Shown here: piece by piece, positions 1 through 9,770 of the stretch
Numbering within the stretch: the first letter of the stretch is position 1
Layout of the letters: every line of letters starts with the position of its first letter
Origin: Candidatus Methylomirabilota bacterium
GTDB lineage: Bacteria; Methylomirabilota; Methylomirabilia; Methylomirabilales; Methylomirabilaceae
Direction of reading: 5' to 3'
Assembly: GCA_003105305.1 (NCBI GenBank)
Contig: PQAQ01000233.1
Coordinates: 1-25,374 of the forward strand
Length of the DNA stretch: 25,374 nt
Made by a program: the position numbers and the translations under genes
The notes under the pieces: model-generated
Told to the model about the DNA's origin: nothing
What the model saw: only the letters and a program-made list of their open reading frames with translations
Database searches by the model: none

Positions 1-372
1 GACCTGCTCCAGAAGCCTCTGGGCACCCTGTCTGGCGGCCAGTTAAAACGGGCCCTCATCGCGCGGGCGATGGTCACCGGCCCACGGCTGCTGCTGCTCG
101 ATGAACCGGAGGCCGGCATCGACGTGGGCGGTGAGCAGACCCTGTACGGGTTGCTGGACCAGCTCGTCGCGCACCACCAGCTCACGGCGCTGGTCTGCTC
201 TCACGAGCTCGAGCTCGTGTACCGCTATGCTCAGCAGGTACTGTGCCTCAACCGGCGTCTCATGTGCGCAGGACCGCCGGCGGAGGTTCTTACGGCTGAA
301 GCGTTGGCCCGCCTCTACGGGCCAACGACCGCACTCTACCATCACCGGCCTGGGAGGGAATCCGATGAGTGA
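1..372 (+). CDS. Metal-type ABC transporter ATP-binding protein, 3' part (ZnuC-like)
   Basis: The reading frame is open from the first base, so the 5' part with the Walker A loop lies outside the window. The visible 123 residues hold the ABC signature LSGGQ (about residues 10-14), the Walker B segment LLLLDEPEAGID with its catalytic Glu, and an H-loop in CSHE. The protein would energise uptake of a divalent metal such as zinc or manganese from the cytoplasmic face of the inner membrane. The next gene is an ABC-3 family permease whose ATG lies inside the last codons of this gene (8-base overlap), so the two are translationally coupled. Substrate is inferred from family membership (COG1121 with COG1108). 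No binding protein is visible, and the metal cannot be decided from the sequence. Confidence 0.85.
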   Translation, partial: DLLQKPLGTLSGGQLKRALIARAMVTGPRLLLLDEPEAGIDVGGEQTLYGLLDQLVAHHQLTALVCSHELELVYRYAQQVLCLNRRLMCAGPPAEVLTAEALARLYGPTTALYHHRPGRESDE

Positions 373-1204
373 GGCCCTCAGTTACCCGTTCATGCAGCGG
401 GCTCTTGTAGCCGGACTCTTGGTCGGCGCAATCATGAGTCTGCTCGGTGTGTTTGTGGTGCTTCGCCGCTCCGCCTTCTTCGGCGATGCCGTTGCGCATG
501 CCTCGCTGGCTGGGGTTGCGATCGGCGTATTGGCGGCTCTGCCGCCGTTGCCGGTCGCTGCCGCCATCGCCATGGCTATCGGACTTTCGCTTCATCGTCT
601 CGAGCGGGTTGGCCAGCTCTCTCTTGATACCATCCTGGGCTTCATCCTGCCGTTTTTCATGGCGGTTGGCGTGCTTGTACTGAGCCGGACCCCGGGGTTT
701 CAACCCGAACTGCTCTCCTATCTGTTCGGCAGCATCCTGGCCGTAAGCTGGCCGGGACTCGCGACTACCGCGGCGATCAGTCTGGTTGTCGCCGTCGCGC
801 TTGCAGTGGTCGGACGCCGCTTGGTATTCGCGACTTTCGATGCCGACGGCGCGCAGGTGGCGGGCATCAGAGTGGACCGTCTCCTCACGCTCTATCACGT
901 CCTACTGGCGCTCATGGTTGTCGCCAGCATCCGCATTGTCGGCATCATCCTGGTAAATGCGCTGCTCGTGATCCCGGCGGCAACGGCGAAGCTTCGCGCC
1001 CGATCGCTTGGCCAGATGTTTGTGTTGGCTCCGCTGTATGGAATCGGCAGCGTTCTAGTGGGCCTCTTCGGATCGTACCGGCTCGACATGCCATCAGGTC
1101 CGGCAATCGTCGTGGTTGCCGGGCTTCTGTTCCTTGCGGCCTGGGCAGCCCGCGCAGGCCGGTCGCCCGGGCGGAGAGCCGTGCAGACCACGCCATCGCG
1201 TTGA
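365..1204 (+). CDS. ABC-3 family metal transporter permease (ZnuB/MntB-like)
   Basis: A 279-residue, strongly hydrophobic protein with about eight predicted membrane segments, the usual size for ABC-3 permeases. It opens MSEALSYPFMQRALVAG and carries the early family pattern of a helix followed by RRSAFFGDAVAHASLAGVA, then LSLDTILGFILPFF in mid-protein and a long run ending IILVNALLVIPAATA. It would form the inner-membrane channel for a divalent metal (Zn, Mn or Fe). The ATG at 365 is chosen because homologous N-termini start here. The frame is open further upstream, but that part only reads through the ATPase gene in another frame. The short 8-base overlap with the ATPase supports an operon. 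The specific metal is not determinable. Confidence 0.88.
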   Translation: MSEALSYPFMQRALVAGLLVGAIMSLLGVFVVLRRSAFFGDAVAHASLAGVAIGVLAALPPLPVAAAIAMAIGLSLHRLERVGQLSLDTILGFILPFFMAVGVLVLSRTPGFQPELLSYLFGSILAVSWPGLATTAAISLVVAVALAVVGRRLVFATFDADGAQVAGIRVDRLLTLYHVLLALMVVASIRIVGIILVNALLVIPAATAKLRARSLGQMFVLAPLYGIGSVLVGLFGSYRLDMPSGPAIVVVAGLLFLAAWAARAGRSPGRRAVQTTPSR

Positions 1205-1252
1205 CGAGGATGTCGCCCGGTTCATCGAACGTCTCCGCACAGAGGAGGTAAG

Positions 1253-4072
1253 ATGGATCCAGCGCCTGCCTATCCGGTCGGACACGATGCCGTCGAACAT
1301 CGAGTGCTCGCGATCGTGGAGGAACTCGTGGCCGAACTCGGCGGGCCCGCGTTCCGCGGGCCTGTGACCCTTCGGAGCGCGCTGGACCGCGATCTCAGCA
1401 TCGGCAGCCTCGAGCGAGTCGAACTGCTGGCGCGACTCGAGGAGGCATTCGGCGTCATGCTGCCGGATACCGTGATGGCCGAGGCTGAAAACCCGCACGA
1501 CCTCGTCGAGGCGATCCTGGCGGCGTCGCCCACAATGCCGGAGGTTGTCCACGACATTCAGCCTCCCATTGCTCCCGGCGTGGCCGCCCCCTCGGACGCC
1601 AGGACACTCCTGGACGTCCTGCGCTGGCACGCGGAGACTCACCCTGAGCGGGTACATATCTTCCTCCGTCGAGACGACGGAACCGAAACGCCGATCTGCT
1701 ATGGAACACTCTGGAGTCAGGCGGCGACAGTCGCGGCGGGACTGCGCCAGCGGAGGCTTGGCCCCGGACACTCGATAGCGCTCATGCTCAGGACGGAGAC
1801 GGCCTTCTTCGAAGCGTTCTTCGGCGTGCTACTCGCGGGAGCGGTGCCTGTCCCGGTCTATCCCCCGTTTCAGCTCGATCGTCTCGAGGAATATGCAAGG
1901 CGCCAGATCCGCATTCTCCACGACGCCGAGGCCCGTCTCCTTGTCACCTTTGGGGAGGTCGAGCGGGTCGCGAGGCTATTGCGGAACCGCGTGCCGTCGC
2001 TTAAAGAGATCACCACCATCGAACGCCTCGCGCTGCCGGAGACCGGCATGCCCACGCCTCATCGGCGCGGCGACGACTCCGCGCTCATTCAGTACACATC
2101 GGGCAGCACCGGTGATCCGAAGGGCGTGCATCTGTCGCATGCGAACATCCTGGCGAACATCCGGGCCATCGGCGAGGCGACCGCGATCAGACCGACCGAT
2201 ATCGGCGTAAGCTGGCTCCCGCTCTACCATGACATGGGGCTAATTGGATCGTGGCTTACCGCGCTTTATTTCGGAATCCCGATTGCCATCCAGCCGCCAC
2301 TCGCCTTTCTCGCGAGGCCGGCGCGATGGCTGCAGGCTATTCACAGTCACCGCGGTACCCTGTCGGCCGCGCCGAACTTTGCCTTTGACCTCTGCGTCCG
2401 GAAGATCAGCGAGGCCGAACTTGAGGGCCTGGACCTGAGTTCATGGCGGCTGGCCTTCAATGGCTCTGAGCCGGTCAGCCCGGAGACGATCGAGCGATTC
2501 ACCCGCCGGTTTGCCCCCTATGGCTTCAAGGCGGAGACGATGTGCCCCGTTTACGGGCTGGCCGAGTGCGCGGTATCCCTGACGGTCCCGCCGCTCGGTC
2601 AACCACCCCGCATCGATCGGGTAACGCGGGAGGCCTTTGAACACGTTCGCGAGGCGCGTCCAGCTCTCCCTGAGGACCGATCCCCGCTCTGCTTCGTCTC
2701 ATGCGGATACCCTCTGCCGGGCCATGAGGTCCGTATCGTGGATGAGGCCGGTCGTCAGATCGCCGAACGGCTCGAAGGCCGCATCGAGTTCCGCGGGCCT
2801 TCGGTCATGAGCGGCTACTTTCGGAATCCACAGGCGACGCAGGCGGTCCTGCACGGCGGGTGGCTCGACTCCGGAGATCTCGGCTACTGGGCCGAGGGGG
2901 AGCTGTTCATTACGGGTCGGCGGAAGGATATCGTCATCAAGGCCGGCCGCAACCTGTACCCTCAGGAGGTCGAGGAGGTCGTCGGAGACGTTCCCGGCAT
3001 TCGAAAGGGGTGCGTGGCCGCCTTCGGGATCGCCGACCCTGACGCCGGCACGGAACGGCTCGTCGTGATTGCGGAAAGTCGGGAGACCGCGCCGGATCGA
3101 CTCGATGAGATCCGAATGGCAGTGCTCGACCAGATGATCACGGTGATCGGTCTCCCGCCCGACACACTGGTAATGGCTAAGCCCGGGACTGTGCTCAAGA
3201 CGTCGAGCGGTAAGATCCGGCGGAGCGCCACGCGCGAGGCCTACCTGCAGGGTCGGGTCGAGCGGCGGCGCCCATCGATCACGGCGCAGGTGACGCGTCT
3301 GTACCTCCAGGGTGCAGGCTCCCGACTGCGACGAATCGGCGACCGGCTTGCTGTGCTGGCCTACGGCGCGTACATCTGGGGGCTGGCGATGACGCCCCTG
3401 CCGATCCTCTGGGCGCTCCTCCGTCTTGCACCGCGGGGACGACCTGCGCACCGACTCGCACAAGGTTACTGCCGCCTGGTGCTCGCGCTCTCGGGCTGCT
3501 CCTTGCGCGTCGAAGGACTGGAACATCTTCACGGATCGGCCCCGGTCGTTCTCGCCTCGAATCACGCCAGTTACGTGGATCCCGGGGTCCTACTCGCAGC
3601 CCTTCCTATGGAGTTTCGCTTCGTCGCCAAGGCCGGGCTTGTCTCTTATCCGTTCATCGGGACAGTCATCCGAAAGGCGGACTATCCGACCGTCGAGCGG
3701 GTCGATCCTGTCAAGCGCGCGGCCGCCGCCGCGCGCACCACCGCCATCCTCCAAGGCGGCACTTCGCTCCTGGTCTTTCCGGAGGGCACGTTCTTTCGGC
3801 CGCCTGGGCTGCTGCCGTTTCGCCCCGGGGCGTTCAAGGCGGCCGCCGAGGCGGGATGTCCGGTTATTCCCATCGGCCTGAGGGGAACCCGCGCGTTTCT
3901 GCCAGACGGCACGTGGCTGCCTACACGGGGCCAGATTACGGTCTCGATCGGCGCGCCGATCCTACCCCAAGGCAGCGGGTGGCAGGAGATCATAACGCTT
4001 CGGGACCTGACCCAAACCGAAATCGCGCGCCTCACGGGTGAGGCGCCCGTGCTTCGCAAGAGGCCTACGTGA
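1253..4072 (+). CDS. Trifunctional acyl carrier / fatty acyl-AMP ligase / PlsC-type acyltransferase
   Basis: A 939-residue fusion with three visible domains. Residues about 10-92 resemble an acyl carrier protein with the phosphopantetheine Ser in GSLERVEL (Ser52). Residues about 115-680 are an acyl-AMP ligase of the fatty acyl-AMP ligase type: YTSGSTGDPKG at 281-291, LPLYHDMGLIG, YGLAE at 434-438, SGDLGYW, and the C-terminal lysine in SSGKIRR (Lys654). Residues about 700-925 are a lysophospholipid acyltransferase with NHASYVD (770-776) and FPEGT (842-846). It may activate a fatty acid, load its own carrier domain and pass the acyl group to a glycerolipid; this route is inferred. The E. coli protein Aas has the acyltransferase and ligase in the opposite order. 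The ATG at 1253 follows GAGGAGG. Its stop overlaps the ackA start by four bases. Confidence 0.85.
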   Translation: MDPAPAYPVGHDAVEHRVLAIVEELVAELGGPAFRGPVTLRSALDRDLSIGSLERVELLARLEEAFGVMLPDTVMAEAENPHDLVEAILAASPTMPEVVHDIQPPIAPGVAAPSDARTLLDVLRWHAETHPERVHIFLRRDDGTETPICYGTLWSQAATVAAGLRQRRLGPGHSIALMLRTETAFFEAFFGVLLAGAVPVPVYPPFQLDRLEEYARRQIRILHDAEARLLVTFGEVERVARLLRNRVPSLKEITTIERLALPETGMPTPHRRGDDSALIQYTSGSTGDPKGVHLSHANILANIRAIGEATAIRPTDIGVSWLPLYHDMGLIGSWLTALYFGIPIAIQPPLAFLARPARWLQAIHSHRGTLSAAPNFAFDLCVRKISEAELEGLDLSSWRLAFNGSEPVSPETIERFTRRFAPYGFKAETMCPVYGLAECAVSLTVPPLGQPPRIDRVTREAFEHVREARPALPEDRSPLCFVSCGYPLPGHEVRIVDEAGRQIAERLEGRIEFRGPSVMSGYFRNPQATQAVLHGGWLDSGDLGYWAEGELFITGRRKDIVIKAGRNLYPQEVEEVVGDVPGIRKGCVAAFGIADPDAGTERLVVIAESRETAPDRLDEIRMAVLDQMITVIGLPPDTLVMAKPGTVLKTSSGKIRRSATREAYLQGRVERRRPSITAQVTRLYLQGAGSRLRRIGDRLAVLAYGAYIWGLAMTPLPILWALLRLAPRGRPAHRLAQGYCRLVLALSGCSLRVEGLEHLHGSAPVVLASNHASYVDPGVLLAALPMEFRFVAKAGLVSYPFIGTVIRKADYPTVERVDPVKRAAAAARTTAILQGGTSLLVFPEGTFFRPPGLLPFRPGAFKAAAEAGCPVIPIGLRGTRAFLPDGTWLPTRGQITVSIGAPILPQGSGWQEIITLRDLTQTEIARLTGEAPVLRKRPT

Positions 4073-5268
4073 GCGGCAACCAGGCAGGGCATGTGCTGAC
4101 GGTCAACGGTGGATCGTCCAGCATTAAGTTCGCGCTGTACTCGACAGACCGGGCGGCGCAAGCCCTGCTGATCGGGAAGATCGACCGGATCGGCATGTCC
4201 GGGACGCGCCTGAGTGTTGACGATCCGACCCGTCCCGAGCGGGACAGTCTGGCCATCCTGGCGCCTGATCATCGCTCGGCGGGGACCATACTAATGGACT
4301 GGGTTGCGCAGCGGGTTGGGTTCGCCTCAATGAGGGCCGTGGGGCATCGAGTGGTGCACGGCGGCGCGCGGTACAGCGGACCCCAACGAGTGACGCAGGA
4401 ACTGCTCGACGAACTGCGCCGCATCAGTCCATACGACCCGGAACATCTGCCCGCCGAGATCGAACTGATCGAGGTTGTGCGCCGGCGTTATCCCGATCTG
4501 GTCCAGGTAGCATGCTTCGATACGGCGTTTCATCGGACCATGCCGCGCGTCGCCAGGATGCTGGCGCTCCCCAGGCGCTTCGACGCGATCGGAGTGCAGC
4601 GGTACGGCTTCCACGGCCTGTCCTACGCCTATCTCGTCGAGGCACTCGCCCGCGTCGCCGGAGTAGAGGCGGCCCACGGTCGTGTGCTCCTGGCTCACCT
4701 CGGAAATGGGGCGAGTCTGGCGGCGGTCCGCGGCGGCGACAGCATCGAAACGAGCATGGGGTTCACGCCGACGGCCGGGCTGCCGATGGGAACGCGTTCG
4801 GGGGATCTGGACCCAGGCCTGGTGTGGTACCTCATGCGTACCGAGCAGATGACCGCGAAGCAGTTTCACGATCTGGTCAATCATCGGTCGGGGTTGCTGG
4901 GGGTGTCGGAGATCAGCTCCGACATGCGGGATCTGCTCGCCAGCCGGGAAACCGACGTCCGCGCGGCCGAGGCGGTCGCGCTGTTTTGCTATCAGGTCAA
5001 GAAGTGGATCGGCGCGTTTGCCGCTGCGCTGAACGGCCTGGATACGCTCGTCTTTTCAGGCGGGATCGGCGAACACGCGCCGGAAGTGCGTGAGCGCATT
5101 TGTGCCGGGCTTGAGTTTTTGGGCGTGCAACTGGATGGCGTTCGCAATGCCGCCAACGCCCCTGTGATTTCCACCGATCCGAGTCCGGTCACCGTCCGCG
5201 TGATCCCGACAAATGAAGAACTGATGATCGCCAGGGCGACGTGTCGCCTGTTGGAACGCAACGTCTAG
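4069..5268 (+). CDS. ackA: Acetate kinase
   Basis: Converts acetyl phosphate and ADP to acetate and ATP in the cytosol (reversible). The 399-residue length is normal for the family. Recognisable ASKHA-fold signatures are VNGGSSSIKFALY near the N-terminus (residues 12-24), VGHRVVHGG (91-99) with the substrate-binding Arg94, FDTAFHRTMP (Asp151), YGFHGLSY, the phosphate-binding LLAHLGNGASLA, TPTAGLPMGTRSGDLDP, and FSGGIGEH near the C-terminus. The start is a GTG at 4069 that overlaps the preceding stop as GTGA, which points to coupled translation. Phosphoketolase follows 34 bases downstream. The pair makes a self-contained route from sugar phosphate to acetate and ATP. Phosphotransacetylase is absent here. 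Confidence 0.96.
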   Translation: MSGNQAGHVLTVNGGSSSIKFALYSTDRAAQALLIGKIDRIGMSGTRLSVDDPTRPERDSLAILAPDHRSAGTILMDWVAQRVGFASMRAVGHRVVHGGARYSGPQRVTQELLDELRRISPYDPEHLPAEIELIEVVRRRYPDLVQVACFDTAFHRTMPRVARMLALPRRFDAIGVQRYGFHGLSYAYLVEALARVAGVEAAHGRVLLAHLGNGASLAAVRGGDSIETSMGFTPTAGLPMGTRSGDLDPGLVWYLMRTEQMTAKQFHDLVNHRSGLLGVSEISSDMRDLLASRETDVRAAEAVALFCYQVKKWIGAFAAALNGLDTLVFSGGIGEHAPEVRERICAGLEFLGVQLDGVRNAANAPVISTDPSPVTVRVIPTNEELMIARATCRLLERNV

Positions 5269-5302
5269 AAAAGTCGTTTGATCAACGCAAAGGAGCGCAT
5301 CG

Positions 5303-7672
5303 ATGGGCAAGCCGCTGTCCCGTGAACTGCTGCGCAAGATGAACGCCTATTGGCGTGCGGCGAACTATTTGTCGGTCGGCCAGATCTACCTGCGCGACAA
5401 TCCGCTGTTGAAGCAGCCGTTGAAGCTGGAGCACGTGAAACCGCGACTGCTCGGCCACTGGGGTACCACGCCGGGCCTGAACTTCATCTACGCGCACCTC
5501 AACCGGATCATCAAGCAGTACGACCTGAACATGATCTATGTCATCGGGCCGGGGCACGGCGGCCCCGGACTGGCGGCCCACACCTATCTGGAAGGGACCT
5601 ACAGCGAGTTGTACCCGAACGTCTCTCAGGACCAGCAGGGCATGAAACGGCTGTTCACCCAATTCTCCTTTCCCGGAGGCATCCCCAGCCATGTGGCGCC
5701 GGAAACGCCCGGGTCGATCCATGAGGGGGGCGAGCTCGGCTATGCCCTGGCGCATGCCTACGGCGCCGCCTTCGACAATCCCGATCTGCTGGTCGCCTGC
5801 ATCGTGGGCGACGGCGAGGCGGAAACGGGACCGCTGGCCGCCAGTTGGCACTCGAACAAATTCCTGAATCCGGTCCATGACGGCGCAGTGCTGCCGATCC
5901 TGCACCTGAACGGCTACAAGATCGCCAACCCGACGGTGCTGGCGCGCATCAGTCGCGAGGAACTGGATCAGCTCTTTCGGGGTTACGGATACGCGCCCTA
6001 TGTCGTGGAGGGAGATCGCCCGGACGACGTACACCAGCAGATGGCGGCAGCGCTCGATCGCATCGTCACCGACATCCTGGCCATCCAGGGCGAGGCGCGC
6101 GCGAACGGCTTCAAACTGCGCCCGCGGTGGCCTATGCTCATCCTCCGGACACCCAAAGGCTGGACGGGGCCCAAGAAGGTGGACGGCCTGCCTACGGAAG
6201 GCTCTTTCCGATCGCACCAGGTCCCACTGTCGGAACTGGCTACCAATCGCAGCCATTTGAAACTGCTCGAGCGGTGGATGAAGAGCTATAAACCGCAGGA
6301 GCTGTTCGACCGGCACGGCAGACTGATCCCGGAACTGGCGGAGCTGGCGCCGAAGGGCGACCGCCGGATGGGCGCCAATCCGCACGCTAACGGAGGGGCG
6401 CTCCTGCGAGACTTGCGGATGCCGGATTTTCAGCGGTACGGGGTGCGGGTGCCTCGGCCCGGGTCGGTCGAGGCTGAGGCGACTCGGGTCATGGGTGCGT
6501 TTCTGCGGGACGTGATGAAGCTGAACTGGGAGTATCGGAACTTTCGGGTGTTCGGCCCGGACGAGACAGCCTCCAACCGTCTGACCCCTCTCTTCGACAT
6601 CACCGACCGCGTCTCCACGGCCAAGATTCTGACAACCGACGACCACGTCTCGCCGGATGGCCGCGTGATGGAGATCTTAAGTGAGCATCTCTGTCAGGGG
6701 TGGCTGGAAGGGTATCTGCTCACCGGGCGACACGGACTGTTCTCCTGTTATGAAGCGTTCATCCACATCGTAGACTCGATGTTCAACCAGCATGCCAAGT
6801 GGCTCAAGGTCACGCGCAATATCCCGTGGCGGCGGCCGATTGCGTCGCTGAACTATCTGCTCACCTCGCACGTCTGGCGGCAGGACCACAACGGCTTCAG
6901 CCATCAGGATCCGGGCTTCATCGACCACGTGGTGAACAAGAAGGCGGATATCATCCGCGTCTATTTGCCGCCCGATGCGAACACCCTGTTGTCGATTGCC
7001 GATCACTGCCTGCGAAGCCGTCACTATATCAATGTCATCATCGCAGGCAAGCACCCCGCCCCGCAATGGCTGGATATGGATGCCGCCGCCAAACACTGCG
7101 CCGCCGGACTCGGTATCTGGGAATGGGCCAGCAACGACCGGGACGGCGACCCCGATGTCGTGATGGTGTGCGCGGGCGACGTCCCCACACTCGAAACCCT
7201 GGCCGCCGTGCAGTTGCTGCGCCGATACTTCCCGGAGCTGAAGATCCGGGTCATTAACGTGGTGGATCTGATGACCCTCCAACCGCAAAGCGAGCACCCG
7301 CACGGACTCCCCGATAAGGACTTCGACACGCTCTTCACCACGAACAAGCCGATCATCTTCGCCTTCCACGGCTACCCCTGGCTGATCCATCGCCTGACCT
7401 ACCGCCGAACCAATCACAAGAATCTGCACGTCCGTGGGTACAAGGAGGAAGGCACGACCACCACACCGTTCGACATGGCGGTGTTGAACGACCTGGATCG
7501 TTTTCACCTCGTCGGCGACGTCATCGATCGCGTGCCGAGCCTGGGTTCGCGCGCCGCGTACATCACGCAGTTCATCCGGAATAAGCTGATCGACCACAAG
7601 CGCTACATCCACACGCACGGTCAAGACATGCCGGAGATCCGGAACTGGCGCTGGAGTGCCTCGCGAACATGA
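5303..7672 (+). CDS. xfp: Xylulose-5-phosphate/fructose-6-phosphate phosphoketolase
   Basis: A thiamine-diphosphate enzyme that splits xylulose-5-P (or fructose-6-P) with phosphate to acetyl-P plus glyceraldehyde-3-P (or erythrose-4-P). The 789 residues match the family length of about 790. Visible signatures are [12 protein letters not shown] (residues 50-61), GPGHGGPG (82-89), the diphosphate-binding [14 protein letters not shown] with the NKFLNP that follows, HLNGYKI, and later FSHQDPGF and LPPDANTLL of the pyrimidine-binding and C-terminal domains. The ATG at 5303 follows AGGAG at 5291-5295. Acetyl-P is the substrate of the AckA encoded just upstream, so the pair works in sequence. Which sugar phosphate is preferred cannot be read from sequence. 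Confidence 0.96.
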   Translation: MGKPLSRELLRKMNAYWRAANYLSVGQIYLRDNPLLKQPLKLEHVKPRLLGHWGTTPGLNFIYAHLNRIIKQYDLNMIYVIGPGHGGPGLAAHTYLEGTYSELYPNVSQDQQGMKRLFTQFSFPGGIPSHVAPETPGSIHEGGELGYALAHAYGAAFDNPDLLVACIVGDGEAETGPLAASWHSNKFLNPVHDGAVLPILHLNGYKIANPTVLARISREELDQLFRGYGYAPYVVEGDRPDDVHQQMAAALDRIVTDILAIQGEARANGFKLRPRWPMLILRTPKGWTGPKKVDGLPTEGSFRSHQVPLSELATNRSHLKLLERWMKSYKPQELFDRHGRLIPELAELAPKGDRRMGANPHANGGALLRDLRMPDFQRYGVRVPRPGSVEAEATRVMGAFLRDVMKLNWEYRNFRVFGPDETASNRLTPLFDITDRVSTAKILTTDDHVSPDGRVMEILSEHLCQGWLEGYLLTGRHGLFSCYEAFIHIVDSMFNQHAKWLKVTRNIPWRRPIASLNYLLTSHVWRQDHNGFSHQDPGFIDHVVNKKADIIRVYLPPDANTLLSIADHCLRSRHYINVIIAGKHPAPQWLDMDAAAKHCAAGLGIWEWASNDRDGDPDVVMVCAGDVPTLETLAAVQLLRRYFPELKIRVINVVDLMTLQPQSEHPHGLPDKDFDTLFTTNKPIIFAFHGYPWLIHRLTYRRTNHKNLHVRGYKEEGTTTTPFDMAVLNDLDRFHLVGDVIDRVPSLGSRAAYITQFIRNKLIDHKRYIHTHGQDMPEIRNWRWSASRT

Positions 7673-7785
7673 GAAAGGTGCGCGCTGACGGGCCGGATTT
7701 CACTCTGCTCAAAGCCGTTCAATTTATAGATCAGACGGGGAGGATGCTGACCCGGAACAGCAGGCAAAGCAAGGTCCAATTCCGC

Positions 7786-7815
7786 TTTACAATCGTCGAG
7801 TTCGTGTGTTATTTT
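7786..7815 (+). promoter_or_regulatory. Possible sigma-70-type promoter for the yebC-ruv block
   Basis: Within the 168-base gap between xfp and yebC, TTTACA (7786-7791) and TATTTT (7810-7815) are separated by 18 bases. They fit a moderate -35/-10 pair about 25 bases before the yebC start. The gap is the only sizeable break upstream of the block, so a promoter is expected here. The match is imperfect, and no transcription start is visible from sequence alone. Confidence 0.35.
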
Positions 7816-7840
7816 CGCCGTACAGTGAGGAGGTGAGTCT

Positions 7841-8590
7841 ATGTCCGGCCATTCTAAGTGGGCGGGTATCAAACACAAAAAGGCCAAGGTAGACGCCCAG
7901 CGGGGGCGCACCTTTACGAAGATCATCCGCGAAATCACCGTGGCAGCCAGGGTGGGTGGCGGCGATCCGGACGGTAATCCCCGTCTGCGATTGGCGATCG
8001 ACAAGGCGAAGGGCGTCAATATGCCGCAAGACAATATCCAACGAGCCATCCAGAAGGGGACGGGCGAACTCCCCGGCACCTCCTATGACGAGTATATCTA
8101 CGAAGGGTATGGGCCGGGAGGCGTTGCGGTCTTACTGGAGATCGTAACCGATAATAAGAATCGAACCGCTCCGGAGATCCGCAAGGCCTTTGCCAAATAC
8201 GGGGGCAACCTGGGGGAATCGGGATGCGTCGCGTGGATGTTTGAAAAGAAAGGGCTTATTCAGGTCGACACCTCCGTGGCGGATGAAGATCGGCTGTTGG
8301 GTATTGTGCTTGAGGCAGGCGCCGAGGACGTTCGGCGGTCAGATGACACGTTCGAAGTCATCACCGCGCCCAAAGATCTGGAGCGGGTCAAGGAATCGCT
8401 GGCAGGCGAGAAGATCGAGATCGCCGAGGGGGAGGTGACCATGCTTCCCCAGAGCACCATCAAGCTGGAAGGGAAACAGGCGCAGCAGATGCTCCAGTTG
8501 ATGGAAACGCTCGAAGAGCATGACGACGTTCAGAATGTGTACGCCAACTTCGACATCCCCGACGAGATCATGGCGGCAGTGACCGGCTAG
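7841..8590 (+). CDS. yebC: YebC/TACO1 family protein
   Basis: 249 residues, the usual family length. It begins [16 protein letters not shown], the near-invariant YebC opening, and continues with [47 protein letters not shown] and SGCVAWMF, all family signatures. Family members have been described as DNA-binding regulators and more recently as factors helping ribosomes through difficult sequences, so the precise role here is open. A strong AGGAGGTG (7828-7835) precedes the ATG. It heads the run into ruvC, a very common bacterial order. Confidence 0.96.
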   Translation: MSGHSKWAGIKHKKAKVDAQRGRTFTKIIREITVAARVGGGDPDGNPRLRLAIDKAKGVNMPQDNIQRAIQKGTGELPGTSYDEYIYEGYGPGGVAVLLEIVTDNKNRTAPEIRKAFAKYGGNLGESGCVAWMFEKKGLIQVDTSVADEDRLLGIVLEAGAEDVRRSDDTFEVITAPKDLERVKESLAGEKIEIAEGEVTMLPQSTIKLEGKQAQQMLQLMETLEEHDDVQNVYANFDIPDEIMAAVTG

Positions 8591-8646
8591 GCCTGTGGCA
8601 AGGATCGTCAGCCATTCGATCGCCGAATGATCCAGATGGAGCCGCC

Positions 8647-9147
8647 GTGCTGGTCTTAGGCATCGATCCTGGGGCCATGGCGACCGGCTATGGAATGGTG
8701 GCCCGCAGCGACGGCGTATTGCGAGCCCTCGAATACGGCAGCATCATCACGACACCCAGCGATCCCTTTCCTACCCGCCTGCAACAGATTTATAACCGGC
8801 TGACCCAGCTGATCCAGCGTTATCAGCCGGAGGGGGCGGCCATCGAAAGCCTGGTCTTCGCGAAAAACGCGCAAAGCGCGTTCAAGCTTGGCCAGGCGAG
8901 AGGGGTTGCCATTCTGGCGGCTGCGCTCAGCGGACTCACCATCGCGGAGTATACCCCACTGCAGATCAAAAGCGCCGTCACGGGATATGGGGCCGCAGGC
9001 AAGCGCCAGGTCCAGCAGATGGTCGGAACGCTCTTGAGTCTCGATCAGCCGGTCCGCTCAACCGATGCTGCGGATGCGCTGGCGGTCGCTATTTGCCACC
9101 ACCACTCGGCGCGGCTCCTGCGCCTAACACGGGACGGCAGACGATGA
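8647..9147 (+). CDS. ruvC: Holliday junction resolvase RuvC
   Basis: A 166-residue endonuclease that cuts Holliday junctions after RuvAB branch migration. It starts MLVLGIDPG with the first catalytic Asp at residue 7. The other acidic residues are Glu67 in AAIESLVF, and Asp140 and Asp143 in STDAADALA, the expected four-acid metal site. The start is GTG at 8647, chosen because IDPG must lie within about ten residues of the N-terminus. TGGAG at 8637-8641 is a usable ribosome site. Its stop overlaps the ruvA ATG as ATGA. Confidence 0.95.
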   Translation: MLVLGIDPGAMATGYGMVARSDGVLRALEYGSIITTPSDPFPTRLQQIYNRLTQLIQRYQPEGAAIESLVFAKNAQSAFKLGQARGVAILAAALSGLTIAEYTPLQIKSAVTGYGAAGKRQVQQMVGTLLSLDQPVRSTDAADALAVAICHHHSARLLRLTRDGRR

Positions 9148-9770
9148 TCGCCCAACTGCGCGGACTGTTGGTATCCAAGGATCCGGGACAGATTGTGGTG
9201 GATGTGGGCGGGGTCGGCTATCAGGTCTTCGTTCCGCTGTCGACGTTCTACCAGCTCCCGGAGATCCACCAGGAGGTGCGCCTCCGCGTCTACACCCACG
9301 TCCGCGAAGACGCCATCCAGCTGTACGGCTTTCATGCCGCTGAGGAGAAGATGACATTTGAGTTGCTGACGGGGGTCTCGGGGATCGGGCCTCGCCTTGC
9401 CGCCAATATCCTGTCGGGCATCTCAGTGGACGAGCTCATACCGGCCATCCTGGAGGGCGATAGCGCACGACTCAGGGCCATCCCGGGCGTAGGCCGAAAA
9501 ACGGCCGAGCGAATCATCCTGGAGTTGAAAGACAAAGTCACAGAGGCCCCCTGTGCGCGTCGACTCGCGGCAAGCCGGCAGCCAAGCCCGGAACGGGATC
9601 GGGTCGTTGAGGATGTCGTTTCCGCCCTGCTGAACCTGGGCTGCAACCGCAAAGAGGCCTCCGCGGCGGCAGAGGCGGCGCATCACGCCGTCGGCGATGG
9701 GGCGGGATTTGAAACATTCGTCAAGCAGGCGCTCAAGTATTTGTCCGAGGGTACGGGGAAGCGGCCATGA
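9144..9770 (+). CDS. ruvA: Holliday junction branch migration protein RuvA
   Basis: 208 residues, normal for RuvA, which binds the four-way junction and recruits the RuvB motor. The N-terminal OB-fold domain begins [20 protein letters not shown]. Two helix-hairpin-helix motifs follow, at [16 protein letters not shown] and [15 protein letters not shown]. The C-terminal domain that contacts RuvB lies after a short polar linker. The frame is open 51 bases further upstream, but homologues begin at the ATG at 9144. That ATG also gives the ATGA overlap with ruvC. A second ATGA overlap joins it to ruvB. Confidence 0.96.
   Translation: MIAQLRGLLVSKDPGQIVVDVGGVGYQVFVPLSTFYQLPEIHQEVRLRVYTHVREDAIQLYGFHAAEEKMTFELLTGVSGIGPRLAANILSGISVDELIPAILEGDSARLRAIPGVGRKTAERIILELKDKVTEAPCARRLAASRQPSPERDRVVEDVVSALLNLGCNRKEASAAAEAAHHAVGDGAGFETFVKQALKYLSEGTGKRP

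Noticed and set aside
2699..3565. 288-codon minus-strand frame opposite the acyl ligase fusion
   Set aside because: It is an antisense shadow of the conserved ligase domain.
5282..6646. 454-codon open frame on the minus strand opposite xfp
   Set aside because: It lies wholly antisense to a clear phosphoketolase gene, has no recognisable motif and is explained by GC-rich codon bias.
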